Assembly (NCBI GenBank): GCA_963810815.1
Contig: CAWEPB010000003.1
Location: forward strand, 124,001 to 188,000
Direction: 5' to 3'
Length of the DNA: 64,000 bases
Source: CAVQWT01 sp963810815
GTDB taxonomy: Bacteria > Pseudomonadota > Gammaproteobacteria > Burkholderiales > Casimicrobiaceae
The notes beneath the pieces are model-generated. The model saw only the letters and a program-made list of their open reading frames with translations, was not told where the DNA came from and did not search any database. Made by a program: the position numbers and the translations under genes. Shown here one piece after another: positions 47,333 to 54,560 of the stretch. Position 1 is the stretch's first letter. Every line of letters starts with the position of its first letter.

Positions 47333-47558
47333 CTACACCGCCGAATACCGCTTGCGCTTGACGACTTTCTTCCCGTCGGCACGCTTCTTCAGCGTGTGCG
47401 TGGCGCCCGCCGGCAGCGGACCCTTGCCCTCGACCGCCTGGCCGTGTCTCTCCAGGCTGCGGATGAACGCGGCCTTCTCCTGCGCGGGGGTGGGGCGCGG
47501 GGGCAGGGGAAGGCGCTGGAGGCGGAGTCGCGGCGGGCTTGCGGGCGCGGGCGGTCAT
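47333..47558 (-). CDS. Small basic protein, hypothetical (apparent frameshift)
   Basis: The C-terminal 48 codons read E-K-A-A-F-I-R-S-L-E-R-H-G-Q-A-V then L-P-A-G-A-T-H-T and a Lys/Arg-rich end, with the look of a real small protein, but no start codon lies in that frame. A good ATG at 47558 (M-T-A-R-A-R-K-P-A-A-T) is one base out of register, in a stretch of C runs at about 47480-47500. 226 bases total, not a multiple of three. About 75 residues if repaired. Convergent with the metalloprotease gene. Function unknown. Confidence 0.4.
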
Positions 47559-47685
47559 GGGAAAAGGATACGCCGACCGCGGAGAGGATTCCATCCAGCC
47601 GGGCCTTGCGGCGGGGGCGGCGGGCGGGGCGCAGCACCTGCGCCCCCCGTCCCGAAAGGCGGAGAACGCAGGCAGCATGACGACT

Positions 47686-48384
47686 TCAGGCGCCGTCGGG
47701 CCCGTCGCCTTCATCGAGCTCCTCCGCCTGCGCGCGCACCGCCGCCTCGACCAGCCGCCGGCAGGCTTCCGCGTAGTACCGCCCGAGGTCCGGATAGAAG
47801 TCCGAGTCGACGGTGACGAAGCCCTCCAGTTCGCGCGGATCGCTCGCCATGTCGAGGTTGCAGGAGAGCAATCCGATCACCACCCCGCCCTCGTCGGCGG
47901 ACTCGTCGATCATGCTGACCAGTTCGCCCATCGTGAGTCGGCGGGTCGAGGTCCGCGGGTGCGGCACGTAGGTCTCCCCGCTTTCCGGGTACTCGTCGAC
48001 GATGCGGTACTCGATGTCACCGCGGATGCGCCGCGCGCGCACGCTGATCTGGTCACCGGTGACGGACTGCAGCGAGATGCGCGCGATCTCGACCTCGCCG
48101 TCGAACATCGGCGGCAGGTACTCGCCGCCCATGTTCATCGGGTGCATAGCACCCCAGGCCTCGCGCAGCTCGGGTTCGAGGCGGCTGGCGTCGAGTCCGT
48201 CGGGCACCTCCTCGCCGTCGGCGATGAGCCGTTTCACCATCTCGCGGCGCTCGTGCCCCGCGATGTCGGACGGGAGCGCGAGATCGTGGTCGCGCGCCCA
48301 GAAGTAGTCGCGGGGACGGAAGTCTAGATCGATGCCGAGGGTTTCGGCGACGGTGGGGGGTTCGGACGGGTTGCGCTTGAACAT
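47686..48384 (-). CDS. Conserved hypothetical protein, 232 residues
   Basis: Acidic soluble protein opening M-F-K-R-N-P-S-E-P-P. No recognised motif, signal peptide or membrane segment. AAGGAGCTGACGA precedes the ATG. A 63-base repeat copy lies 22 bases upstream of this start, and a second copy stands upstream of the next minus-strand gene, suggesting shared regulation. I do not recognise the family. Confidence 0.7.
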   Translation of the reverse strand: MFKRNPSEPPTVAETLGIDLDFRPRDYFWARDHDLALPSDIAGHERREMVKRLIADGEEVPDGLDASRLEPELREAWGAMHPMNMGGEYLPPMFDGEVEIARISLQSVTGDQISVRARRIRGDIEYRIVDEYPESGETYVPHPRTSTRRLTMGELVSMIDESADEGGVVIGLLSCNLDMASDPRELEGFVTVDSDFYPDLGRYYAEACRRLVEAAVRAQAEELDEGDGPDGA

Positions 48385-48406
48385 TCGTCAGCTCCTTGGG
48401 TGTGAC

Positions 48407-48469
48407 GCCCCGATTTAGCGGTGTTGTTTAGCGTCGCCCGCAAGTGGGGCTAAATCGGCGACGTGCTGC
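48407..48469. repeat. Leader repeat copy A (upstream of the 232-residue gene)
   Basis: Shares, with a few gaps, TTTAGCG, GTTTAGCGTCGC, GCAAGTGGGGCTAAAT and GCGACGTG with copy B at 48868-48927. On the minus strand it reads CGCTAAAC, 8 to 10 bases, then CGCTAAAT. GATTTAGC and GCTAAATC can pair. Confidence 0.6.
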
Positions 48470-48482
48470 GGAATCGGTGTGG

Positions 48483-48821
48483 TCAGTGCGGTACGCGGCC
48501 CTCCTTCTTCCGGTGTTCCGCCTCGTCCTCGGCGCTCTTCATTTCGGCGAGGCGGCAGGTGTAGTTGCCCACACGGCGCATGACGTCGCCCATGACGTAC
48601 TGGCTTTCGAGGCCGACGACGACGCGCGCCAGCGTCCAGGCCAGCGAATCGACGAGCGTCTCCATCGTGCGTTGCTGCCACGCCTCGGCGACGAGCGCGT
48701 CGAGGGCCGCGAGGCAGCGGCGCTCGGCCTGCTCCTCGGCGGAGCAGTCGGCGAGCGGAACGGGGTCAGGATCGGCGGCGGGGCTGGGCTGCATGCGGGG
48801 CCGGGTTGCGGCATGGGACAT
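48483..48821 (-). CDS. Hypothetical protein, 112 residues
   Basis: Start at 48821 supported by GAAGGAG eight bases upstream; the longer reading to 48839 is not needed. Pro-rich N-terminus, then a helical part with C-S-A-E-E-Q-A-E-R-R and E-S-Q-Y-V-M-G-D-V-M-R-R. No recognised domain. It lies between the two copies of the leader repeat. Confidence 0.6.
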   Translation of the reverse strand: MSHAATRPRMQPSPAADPDPVPLADCSAEEQAERRCLAALDALVAEAWQQRTMETLVDSLAWTLARVVVGLESQYVMGDVMRRVGNYTCRLAEMKSAEDEAEHRKKEGRVPH

Positions 48822-49204
48822 GGCGTGACTCCTTCGCACATTGCGCGATCCGTCGAATCGCGCGAGCGCCCCGTTTAGCGTCCTTGTTTAGCGTCGCGGC
48901 AAGTGGGGCTAAATTGCGACGTGGTGCATCGATTGCAGGTTACGGCATGCTGGGCTCAGGGGGTGAGCCAGGGGCGGAAGCACGACGCTCACGCGGAGTG
49001 TGGCACACCAACGTCCGCGGGTTTGCCTGGGGCAACTCGAGGGCTGCAGGAATGCGCGGTCGACCTAGCATTGAGCCGAACCGACCGAGGCGACTGGCCA
49101 AGGTTGACCTCACCAACGGAACGTCGCTCCTAACCGCTGGCGGATGCCACGAACCGGTCCAACGGGTGTCGTATGCCGCATCAACCGCGGTATCCTGGCT
49201 CCCC
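48822..49204. other. 383-base intergenic region containing leader repeat B
   Basis: Divergent intergenic space between the 112-residue gene and the nuclease-helicase gene. It contains repeat copy B (48868-48927). No gene or clear promoter is seen in the rest, and the GC content drops toward the nuclease-helicase. Confidence 0.5.
48868..48927. repeat. Leader repeat copy B (upstream of the 112-residue gene)
   Basis: About 60 bases closely similar to copy A, in the same orientation, 47 bases upstream of the 112-residue start. Contains the minus-strand direct repeats CGCTAAAC/CGCTAAAC. Confidence 0.6.
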
Positions 49205-51112
49205 ATGGACCATGACACTTTGTACGACCGCTACGGGTGGCAATCAAGCCTGGAGATCTTCTCCACCACCGAGCCTCGGGTCGTTCGCATCCAACTGCAG
49301 CGATTTGTCGCCGACGCCTCGCCCGAGCAAGTCCGCGCGTGGGAGCAATCGATACCATGGTTGCAGCGGGAATGCCGTGAGCTCGCGGCGCGCGATTATG
49401 GGTCAAGGGAATACACCGCGATCCTGGAATACGAACTGCCGCGCGACTCAAGGCGCCCCGACGTCATCGTCCTCGAGCGCGGCTGCGTTGCGGTACTGGA
49501 ACTCAAAGGCGCACTCCATCCCTCCAGAGCGTCACTCGACCAGGCTTTTGGATACGCCCGTGACTTGCGCGCCTATCACGCAGCCTGCGCGGGCCGCGCA
49601 GTGACGCCGGTGCTGCTGGTACGAGGTGGTGGCGCCGAGGCAATCGAGCGCGACGGCGTGCATGTCGTGGGGCCGGCCGGTCTTGACACACTCCTCGAAA
49701 GGCTCTCCGCGTCGGGCGAGTCGGTTATCAGCGCGCAGGAGTTTCTGGCACTCGACGCGTACGCACCATTGCCGACGATCGTCCAAGCTGCGCGCGAGTT
49801 ATTCCATCGACGCGAATTGCCGATGATCAAGCGGGCACGGGCTGCAACTGACCTCGCGCTGCAATATATCTCGGCCATTGCCCGCAAGGCGGCACAACAG
49901 CGCACTCGGCATCTCGTCCTGCTCAGCGGCGTGCCGGGGTCGGGGAAGACTCTGGTCGGGTTGCAGCTGGTTCATGCGCACTGGCTGGATGACCTTGCTG
50001 TGCCGCGCGCGAATGGCCGGCTGGCGTCGCCGGCGGTCTACCTGTCGGGCAACGGCCCGCTGGTACAGGTGCTGCAGGACGCGTTGAAGGACGCCGGCGG
50101 CGCCGGTCGGACCTTCGTTCAGGCGATAAAGGACTACGTTCGTCAACATACCCGGCCCGGGGCCCCAGTGCCGCCGGAGCATCTGATCGTGTTCGACGAG
50201 GCGCAACGAGCGCACGACGCCGAACGTGTCGCGCACGTGCACGGCGGGGCAGTCGGGATGTCCGAGCCCGAGCACTTGATTGAGTTCTGTGATCGCATCC
50301 CAGGCTGGTGCGTGTTGGTCGCCCTCATCGGCGACGGCCAAGCCATTCATGTCGGCGAGGAAGGCGGCGTACCTCTCTGGTGCGACGCAATCCGGCAGTC
50401 GAAGCGTGCTGAGAAGTGGACGGTGCACGCTGCACCCGCATTTGCGGAGACCTTCCGCGACCTGCTCGGATCGAAGCATTGGAATCCGGCGCTTAGTCTC
50501 GATACTGAGATCCGCTTCCACCTCACCCCGAAGGTGCACCAGTTCGTTGCGGGCTTGCTCAACGGGCTACCCGGCAACCAGTTGCAGCCAATGGCCGACG
50601 AACTTCACGAGGGCGGGCACCGGTTCCTGCTGACGCGCGATCTGGAATCCGCGCGCTCGTACTTGCGCGAGCGGTATGCCGATGCGCGGTTCGCGCGCTA
50701 CGGGCTCCTGGCGTCGTCGAAAGACAAATGGCTACCGCAGTTCGGGGTCGACAACACATTCCAGACCACCAAACAGCTGCGGGTCGGTCCTTGGTACAAC
50801 GCCAATCCTACAGACGAGCAGTCTTGCTGCCGGTTGGAGACTGTCGCGACCGAATTCTCCTCGCAGGGGCTCGAACTCGACTGCGCCCTGCTCGCTTGGG
50901 GATCGGACCTGTTGTGGGCGGGCGATGACTGGTCGATCGAGTTCTCCGGCAAGAACCGGCCACCACTCAAGGATCCGCGGACGGTGAGAAGGAATGTATA
51001 TCGAGTGCTACTGACCAGGGGACGGGATGGGACCGTCGTGTTTGTACCGCCGGACGCCAGAATGAATGGCACGTTCGACCGACTCTTGGCGGTGGGAATG
51101 CGAACGCTCTAA
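49205..51112 (+). CDS. PD-(D/E)XK nuclease fused to SF1/DUF2075 helicase (putative defence protein)
   Basis: 635 residues. N-terminal nuclease with D86 (R-P-D-V-I-V-L) and E99-x-K101 (V-L-E-L-K-G), followed by A-F-G-Y-A-R-D-L, a typical PD-(D/E)XK arrangement. Helicase domain: Walker A G-V-P-G-S-G-K-T from 242, Walker B V-F-D-E-A-Q (D331, E332), late motif Y-R-V-L-L-T-R-G near 600. DUF2075 proteins with such nucleases include the staphylococcal anti-phage nuclease-helicase Nhi; that link is by architecture only. GC is lower than in flanking genes and the gene stands alone. Start at ATG 49205; no strong RBS. Confidence 0.8.
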   Translation: MDHDTLYDRYGWQSSLEIFSTTEPRVVRIQLQRFVADASPEQVRAWEQSIPWLQRECRELAARDYGSREYTAILEYELPRDSRRPDVIVLERGCVAVLELKGALHPSRASLDQAFGYARDLRAYHAACAGRAVTPVLLVRGGGAEAIERDGVHVVGPAGLDTLLERLSASGESVISAQEFLALDAYAPLPTIVQAARELFHRRELPMIKRARAATDLALQYISAIARKAAQQRTRHLVLLSGVPGSGKTLVGLQLVHAHWLDDLAVPRANGRLASPAVYLSGNGPLVQVLQDALKDAGGAGRTFVQAIKDYVRQHTRPGAPVPPEHLIVFDEAQRAHDAERVAHVHGGAVGMSEPEHLIEFCDRIPGWCVLVALIGDGQAIHVGEEGGVPLWCDAIRQSKRAEKWTVHAAPAFAETFRDLLGSKHWNPALSLDTEIRFHLTPKVHQFVAGLLNGLPGNQLQPMADELHEGGHRFLLTRDLESARSYLRERYADARFARYGLLASSKDKWLPQFGVDNTFQTTKQLRVGPWYNANPTDEQSCCRLETVATEFSSQGLELDCALLAWGSDLLWAGDDWSIEFSGKNRPPLKDPRTVRRNVYRVLLTRGRDGTVVFVPPDARMNGTFDRLLAVGMRTL

Positions 51113-51433
51113 GACAGCTCATGAGCCACCGTCTTGACGCCTACTGGTGATCGTTGAGCGTGGGATCCGTGCTCGCGAGCACGTACTTGTGATCCGACAC
51201 CAGCCCGTACTGTCGTCATCCACTGCTGCGGCTGCAATTGTCGTATCGCCACTCGCACCCCAGTTTAGACTGGAGTGCCCACTCCCGGATCGGGGCTCCA
51301 TATAATCCAGTGGGCCGGAACGCACGCCGATTGAGGTGCCAGCGCTGGCCGGCGCTGACCAACGGCGCTTCGAATCGCGCAACGTCGTGTCAGTTGCAAG
51401 GCGCCGAGCACGATGCCGCGGGGACTGCGTCGC
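51113..51433. other. 321-base stretch without a supported gene
   Basis: Lower in GC than the surroundings. TATAAT occurs at 51301-51306 with no matching -35 or downstream gene on that strand. Otherwise I see nothing. Confidence 0.4.
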
Positions 51434-51772
51434 CTACAACATCAATTTCCCAATCGCCCCCCGCAACCTCTCCCGATCCTCCGCCCCGAGCCGTCCCAGC
51501 GTCCCGCGCACCAGCCGGTGATCGAGCGTGAAGAGCTTGAAGCGGACGATCGACGGCGCGGGCAGTCCGGCGCTCGCCAGATCGCCGATCGGCACGTCCA
51601 GTGGCCAGGGCGCGTGCGCCGCCGACGTGATCATGGCCATCACGCTGTGCCCGGCGGGGCGATTGAAAGCGGCGCCATCGGAAATGACCACGGCCGGCCG
51701 GTTCTTTTCGGCCAGCCGATCGGTGAACGGGAACGGCACGCGGACGACATCGAAGCGTTCAGAGCTTGCCAT
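51434..51772 (-). CDS. MazF/PemK-family toxin
   Basis: 112 residues. R-V-P-F-P-F-T-D near residue 11, R-P-A-V-V-I-S-D near 25 and the later I-V-R-F-K-L-F-T fit the PemK/MazF barrel of endoribonuclease toxins. Start overlaps the antitoxin gene by 14 bases, the normal antitoxin-first order. Confidence 0.85.
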   Translation of the reverse strand: MASSERFDVVRVPFPFTDRLAEKNRPAVVISDGAAFNRPAGHSVMAMITSAAHAPWPLDVPIGDLASAGLPAPSIVRFKLFTLDHRLVRGTLGRLGAEDRERLRGAIGKLML

Positions 51773-51989
51773 ACGCCTGCTCGTCTTCGGCTGTATGCCA
51801 CTCGCTCAACGCGCCCTGGATCGCCTGCAGGTACTCGACATCGGCCGGCTGGATCCTCCGCACGCCAACGCGGCCGTCCGGGTCGACTTCCCAGGCGATC
51901 AGATCGCCGGGCTTGCTGTCGAGCGCCGCGCGAATCTCCTGCGGAACGGTGGTCTGCCCCTTGGCGGTGATCTTGGAAATGATGGGCAT
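51759..51989 (-). CDS. AbrB/MazE-like antitoxin
   Basis: 76 residues. N-terminal swapped-hairpin motif I-S-K-I-T-A-K-G-Q-T-T-V-P-Q-E-I-R, typical of AbrB/SpoVT antitoxins, then an acidic C-terminus that would clasp the toxin. Two ACGTCCTT direct repeats lie just upstream (51996-52018). Confidence 0.88.
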   Translation of the reverse strand: MPIISKITAKGQTTVPQEIRAALDSKPGDLIAWEVDPDGRVGVRRIQPADVEYLQAIQGALSEWHTAEDEQAYGKL

Positions 51990-51995
51990 GGCAAG

Positions 51996-52018
51996 ACGTC
52001 CTTGCGCATTACGTCCTT
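51996..52018. promoter_or_regulatory. Direct repeats upstream of the MazEF-like pair
   Basis: ACGTCCTT at 51996-52003 and 52011-52018, 15 bases apart (AAGGACGT on the coding strand). Placed immediately before the antitoxin start, they may be the autoregulatory operator. The proximal copy also provides the AAGGA that serves as RBS. Confidence 0.4.
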
Positions 52019-52135
52019 ACCAGTTTACCTTGATTCGAGCCTGCACGGGCAGGCGCCGGGCGCACGGGGGGACCTCCTCGGCGGCTGGGCGCAACGCCCA
52101 GGCCGTTGACCAATATCCCCCGCAGCTCCCCCCGC

Positions 52136-52810
52136 TCACCCGGCCGGATTGCCCGGCGGCTGACACTCCTTGCCCGCTCCCAGCTGCATCAGCCGCGCGA
52201 ACCGCGGATTGGCCCGCATCGACTCGCCAAGCTCGCCGAGGTTGGCCAGCATCGCTTCGCTCAGCGGCGCGCGCAGCGACGCCTGTTCGGCCGCCATCGT
52301 GGCGCCGAGTCCCGCCGCCCGCGCCTGCCACGCGGCGGCGAGCGCGGCGCCGACGAAGTTCGGTGTGTAGGCGCCGACGGCACCGGCGACCAAACCCAGC
52401 GCATAGGTTTCGATGATGAAGGCGCTGAGCTGCAGCGTCTGGCGGGTGACCATCGCGGTGCCGCCCGCCACGGCGGCCTCCGCCTTGGCCACGCCGGCGT
52501 CCGAGATGCCGGCGCCGGCCAGCGTTTTCAGTTCGGCGAAGATTGCCGTGCAGGTCATGGACTCGTCGCCGGGGCGCCTTGCCGAAGGGTCGACGGCGTC
52601 CGATTGCAGACGCGTGCCCATGCCCAGCATCGCCTTGCACGCCTCCACCGATATGGGCGCGTTGGGCATGCGGCCGAGCTGCTCGCAGCCGGCGCGTGCT
52701 TCCTCGATCTCGGCCGCGGACAGTGGCGGGAGGCCGTCCGGCCCTTGCGCCGTCGAAGCGATCGGTGCCAGGGACAGCAGCAGCAAGGCGAGCGCGAGAA
52801 GGTTCGGCAT
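52136..52810 (-). CDS. Exported hypothetical protein, 224 residues
   Basis: Start at 52810 is chosen because it gives a clear signal peptide (M-P-N-L-L-A-L-A-L-L-L-L ending A-S-T-A) with GAGGT upstream. Several Cys residues (C-E-Q-L-G-R-M, E-A-C-K-A-M, M-T-C-T-A-I, K-E-C) suggest disulphides in the periplasm. The middle part is helical, Ala-rich. Not recognised. Confidence 0.65.
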   Translation of the reverse strand: MPNLLALALLLLSLAPIASTAQGPDGLPPLSAAEIEEARAGCEQLGRMPNAPISVEACKAMLGMGTRLQSDAVDPSARRPGDESMTCTAIFAELKTLAGAGISDAGVAKAEAAVAGGTAMVTRQTLQLSAFIIETYALGLVAGAVGAYTPNFVGAALAAAWQARAAGLGATMAAEQASLRAPLSEAMLANLGELGESMRANPRFARLMQLGAGKECQPPGNPAG

Positions 52811-53129
52811 GGGCGGACCTCGATGGGTGCCAGGTCGAGGGAGCATGGCACGGGGGCTGGCCGGGTGGGCGAATTCGTGGGGCGCGGTCGCGGAGGGACC
52901 TGATCTGCCGGATTGACTGGCGCTGGCATCCCCCCCGAGGGACGCGGGCACGCTGCGGCACAAGCTTGCCGGCGATCCAGTCCAGCTTCATGCAAACGGC
53001 CGATGCCCGGTCTTGGGGTAGTTGCGTAGCATCGTCAGGAAGACCGCAGGGGCGCCCGATGCGCTGAGCACCGCTGGGCGCATTGCCGGTGGCCTTCGCC
53101 GCCAGGCCACGCTCGGCAAGGAGAACAAG
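52811..53129. other. 319-base region without a supported gene upstream of higBA
   Basis: Out-of-frame readings only. The higBA promoter and operator begin at its right edge. Confidence 0.4.
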
Positions 53130-53158
53130 TTGACAAGTGACACTTGTCACTTTACATT
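53130..53158 (+). promoter_or_regulatory. higBA promoter with a perfect palindromic operator
   Basis: TTGACA at 53130-53135, 17-base spacer, TACATT at 53153-53158. A perfect 19-base palindrome TGACAAGTG-A-CACTTGTCA (53131-53149) covers the -35 box and spacer, as expected for HigA autorepression. Confidence 0.75.
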
Positions 53159-53203
53159 CGAGCGCCTGTGCGCGCTCACCGCCGGGACCGCGCAGGCTCG
53201 ATC

Positions 53204-53482
53204 GTGATCGCGAGCATCTGCCACAAGGGGCTGAAGCGGTTCTATGAGCAGGGCGAACGCAGGGGCGTGCCGCCCGACTTGGCGGACAAGATAACCCGCA
53301 TCCTGGCCCGCCTGGATGTGGCCAAGACACCGGAGCAGATGGACCTGCCCGGGCTGAAGCTGTACTCGCTCAAGGGAGACCGGAGCGGCTACTGGTCGGT
53401 ATGGGTCAGCGGAAACTGGCGAACTGTCTTCTGCTTCGAAGGGTTCGACGTTGCGCAGGTTGATCTGGTCGATTACCACTAG
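53204..53482 (+). CDS. higB: HigB/RelE-family toxin
   Basis: 92 residues from the GTG at 53204. I-C-H-K-G-L-K-R-F-Y near the start, G-L-K-L-Y-S-L-K-G-D and W-R-T-V-F-C-F match the HigB mRNA interferase fold. The longer ATG reading at 53144 would start inside the operator, so it is rejected. HigA follows 36 bases on. Confidence 0.88.
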   Translation: MIASICHKGLKRFYEQGERRGVPPDLADKITRILARLDVAKTPEQMDLPGLKLYSLKGDRSGYWSVWVSGNWRTVFCFEGFDVAQVDLVDYH

Positions 53483-53518
53483 CGCCGATCCACCTGATCG
53501 CATTCAATGGAGGTAGCC

Positions 53519-53836
53519 ATGCCAATGAAGGACCCCCCGCACCCGGGATTGGCGGTGCGCCATGACTGCCTCGAGCCGCTTGGCCTGACTGTCACCGATG
53601 GCGCGAAGGTGCTGCGCGTATCGCGTCAGGCCCTGACCAGTCTGGTCAACGGCAAGGCCGGCATCTCGCCCGAAATGGCGATCCGCCTCGACAAGGCGTT
53701 CGGCGGGACCGCCGAGGCCTGGCTGGCCTTGCAGAGCGCCTACGATTTGACCCAGGCCAGAAAGGCGGCCAAGAACGTCGACGTCAAGCGGCACGTCGCG
53801 CGCCCGCGAACGCGAGAGGAGCCGCGATCGGGCTGA
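53519..53836 (+). CDS. higA: HigA-family Xre-type antitoxin
   Basis: 105 residues. GGAGG six bases before the ATG at 53519. H-P-G-L then an HTH (A-K-V-L-R-V-S-R-Q-A-L-T-S-L-V-N-G-K-A-G-I-S split over residues 29-50) followed by A-I-R-L-D-K-A-F-G-G-T, the standard HigA pattern. Toxin-first gene order is typical for higBA. It likely binds the palindrome upstream of higB. Confidence 0.92.
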   Translation: MPMKDPPHPGLAVRHDCLEPLGLTVTDGAKVLRVSRQALTSLVNGKAGISPEMAIRLDKAFGGTAEAWLALQSAYDLTQARKAAKNVDVKRHVARPRTREEPRSG

Positions 53837-53871
53837 ACCTCGGTCCGATGCGCTGGTTCGACCAGCGTCGC

Positions 53872-54285
53872 CTAATTCACCGTCCGGTGATCCGGCACCG
53901 GAAACGCGAAGGCCATCCGGCCGAAACTGCGGCCCCAGGAGTTGGCCAGCTCGACCAGGCTGTCGGCGTTCAGCGCGTGCAGGCGGGCGGCGGTGTCGAG
54001 GGCGTCGCGGACCGGACCCGCGGGCAGCGCGGCACGGCTCGTTTCGGCCAGCTTGTCCGACTGGGCGTGCGCGAGCTTGGCGACGAGGTGCGCCACCGTT
54101 ACCTGGCTGGCCAGCGCCTGGTTGGCGGAAAACGCCATCATCGCCAGCACGGCGTCGCCGGAAGTGAGCGACAACTCTCGCGAAAACCTCAGCGTTTGCT
54201 CGGGTTTGAGCGGATTCACGGCTTCCATCGGATGCAGGGGCGGGGCGCCGATCGCGCCCGGACCCTTGTGGGGACTCGGTTTCAT
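53872..54285 (-). CDS. Phasin-like small helical protein
   Basis: 137 residues from the ATG at 54285 (AAGGAGAC upstream). After a Pro-rich start, residues 30-125 are amphipathic helices such as V-T-V-A-H-L-V-A-K-L-A-H-A, similar to small betaproteobacterial phasins. Its promoter region has a perfect palindrome TTGTGCA-G-TGCACAA resembling sites upstream of PHA/phasin genes bound by PhaR. Family assignment is moderate; the alternative is an unrelated helical protein. Confidence 0.5.
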   Translation of the reverse strand: MKPSPHKGPGAIGAPPLHPMEAVNPLKPEQTLRFSRELSLTSGDAVLAMMAFSANQALASQVTVAHLVAKLAHAQSDKLAETSRAALPAGPVRDALDTAARLHALNADSLVELANSWGRSFGRMAFAFPVPDHRTVN

Positions 54286-54304
54286 CGGTGTCTCCTTGGT
54301 TGAC

Positions 54305-54319
54305 TTGTGCAGTGCACAA
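54305..54319. promoter_or_regulatory. Palindrome TTGTGCA-G-TGCACAA upstream of the phasin-like gene
   Basis: Perfect 15-base inverted repeat 20 bases before the start codon. TGCA-type palindromes occur in phasin gene leaders controlled by PhaR; binding here is inferred. Confidence 0.45.
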
Positions 54320-54560
54320 TACGCCACATTGTTAGGCACCGCACACTAATCGGCGCTCAAAAAGGGGCGTCAGGCGCCCGCCCGTTGCGAAATGGGGACG
54401 GTTCCCGACGGGGGCGGGGGCCTCTTTCGCGCCGGTCGTCCGGTCCGCCACCCCCCTGGCTCACACACTGAGCCACCACCGTGCGCATCATGGCCTCGCG
54501 GCTCGTCCTGGGCCGCGCCGGCGGCGCAATCCCGCGTCGCCCTGCTCGATGAGGCCAGCC

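Noticed and set aside
51119..51382. 87-residue minus-strand reading downstream of the nuclease-helicase
   Set aside because: No RBS, low-complexity content, no family resemblance.
54359..54379. Small GGGCG/CGCCC hairpin with an adjacent A5 run
   Set aside because: Would be a minus-strand terminator, but no minus-strand gene ends there and the stem is only five bases.
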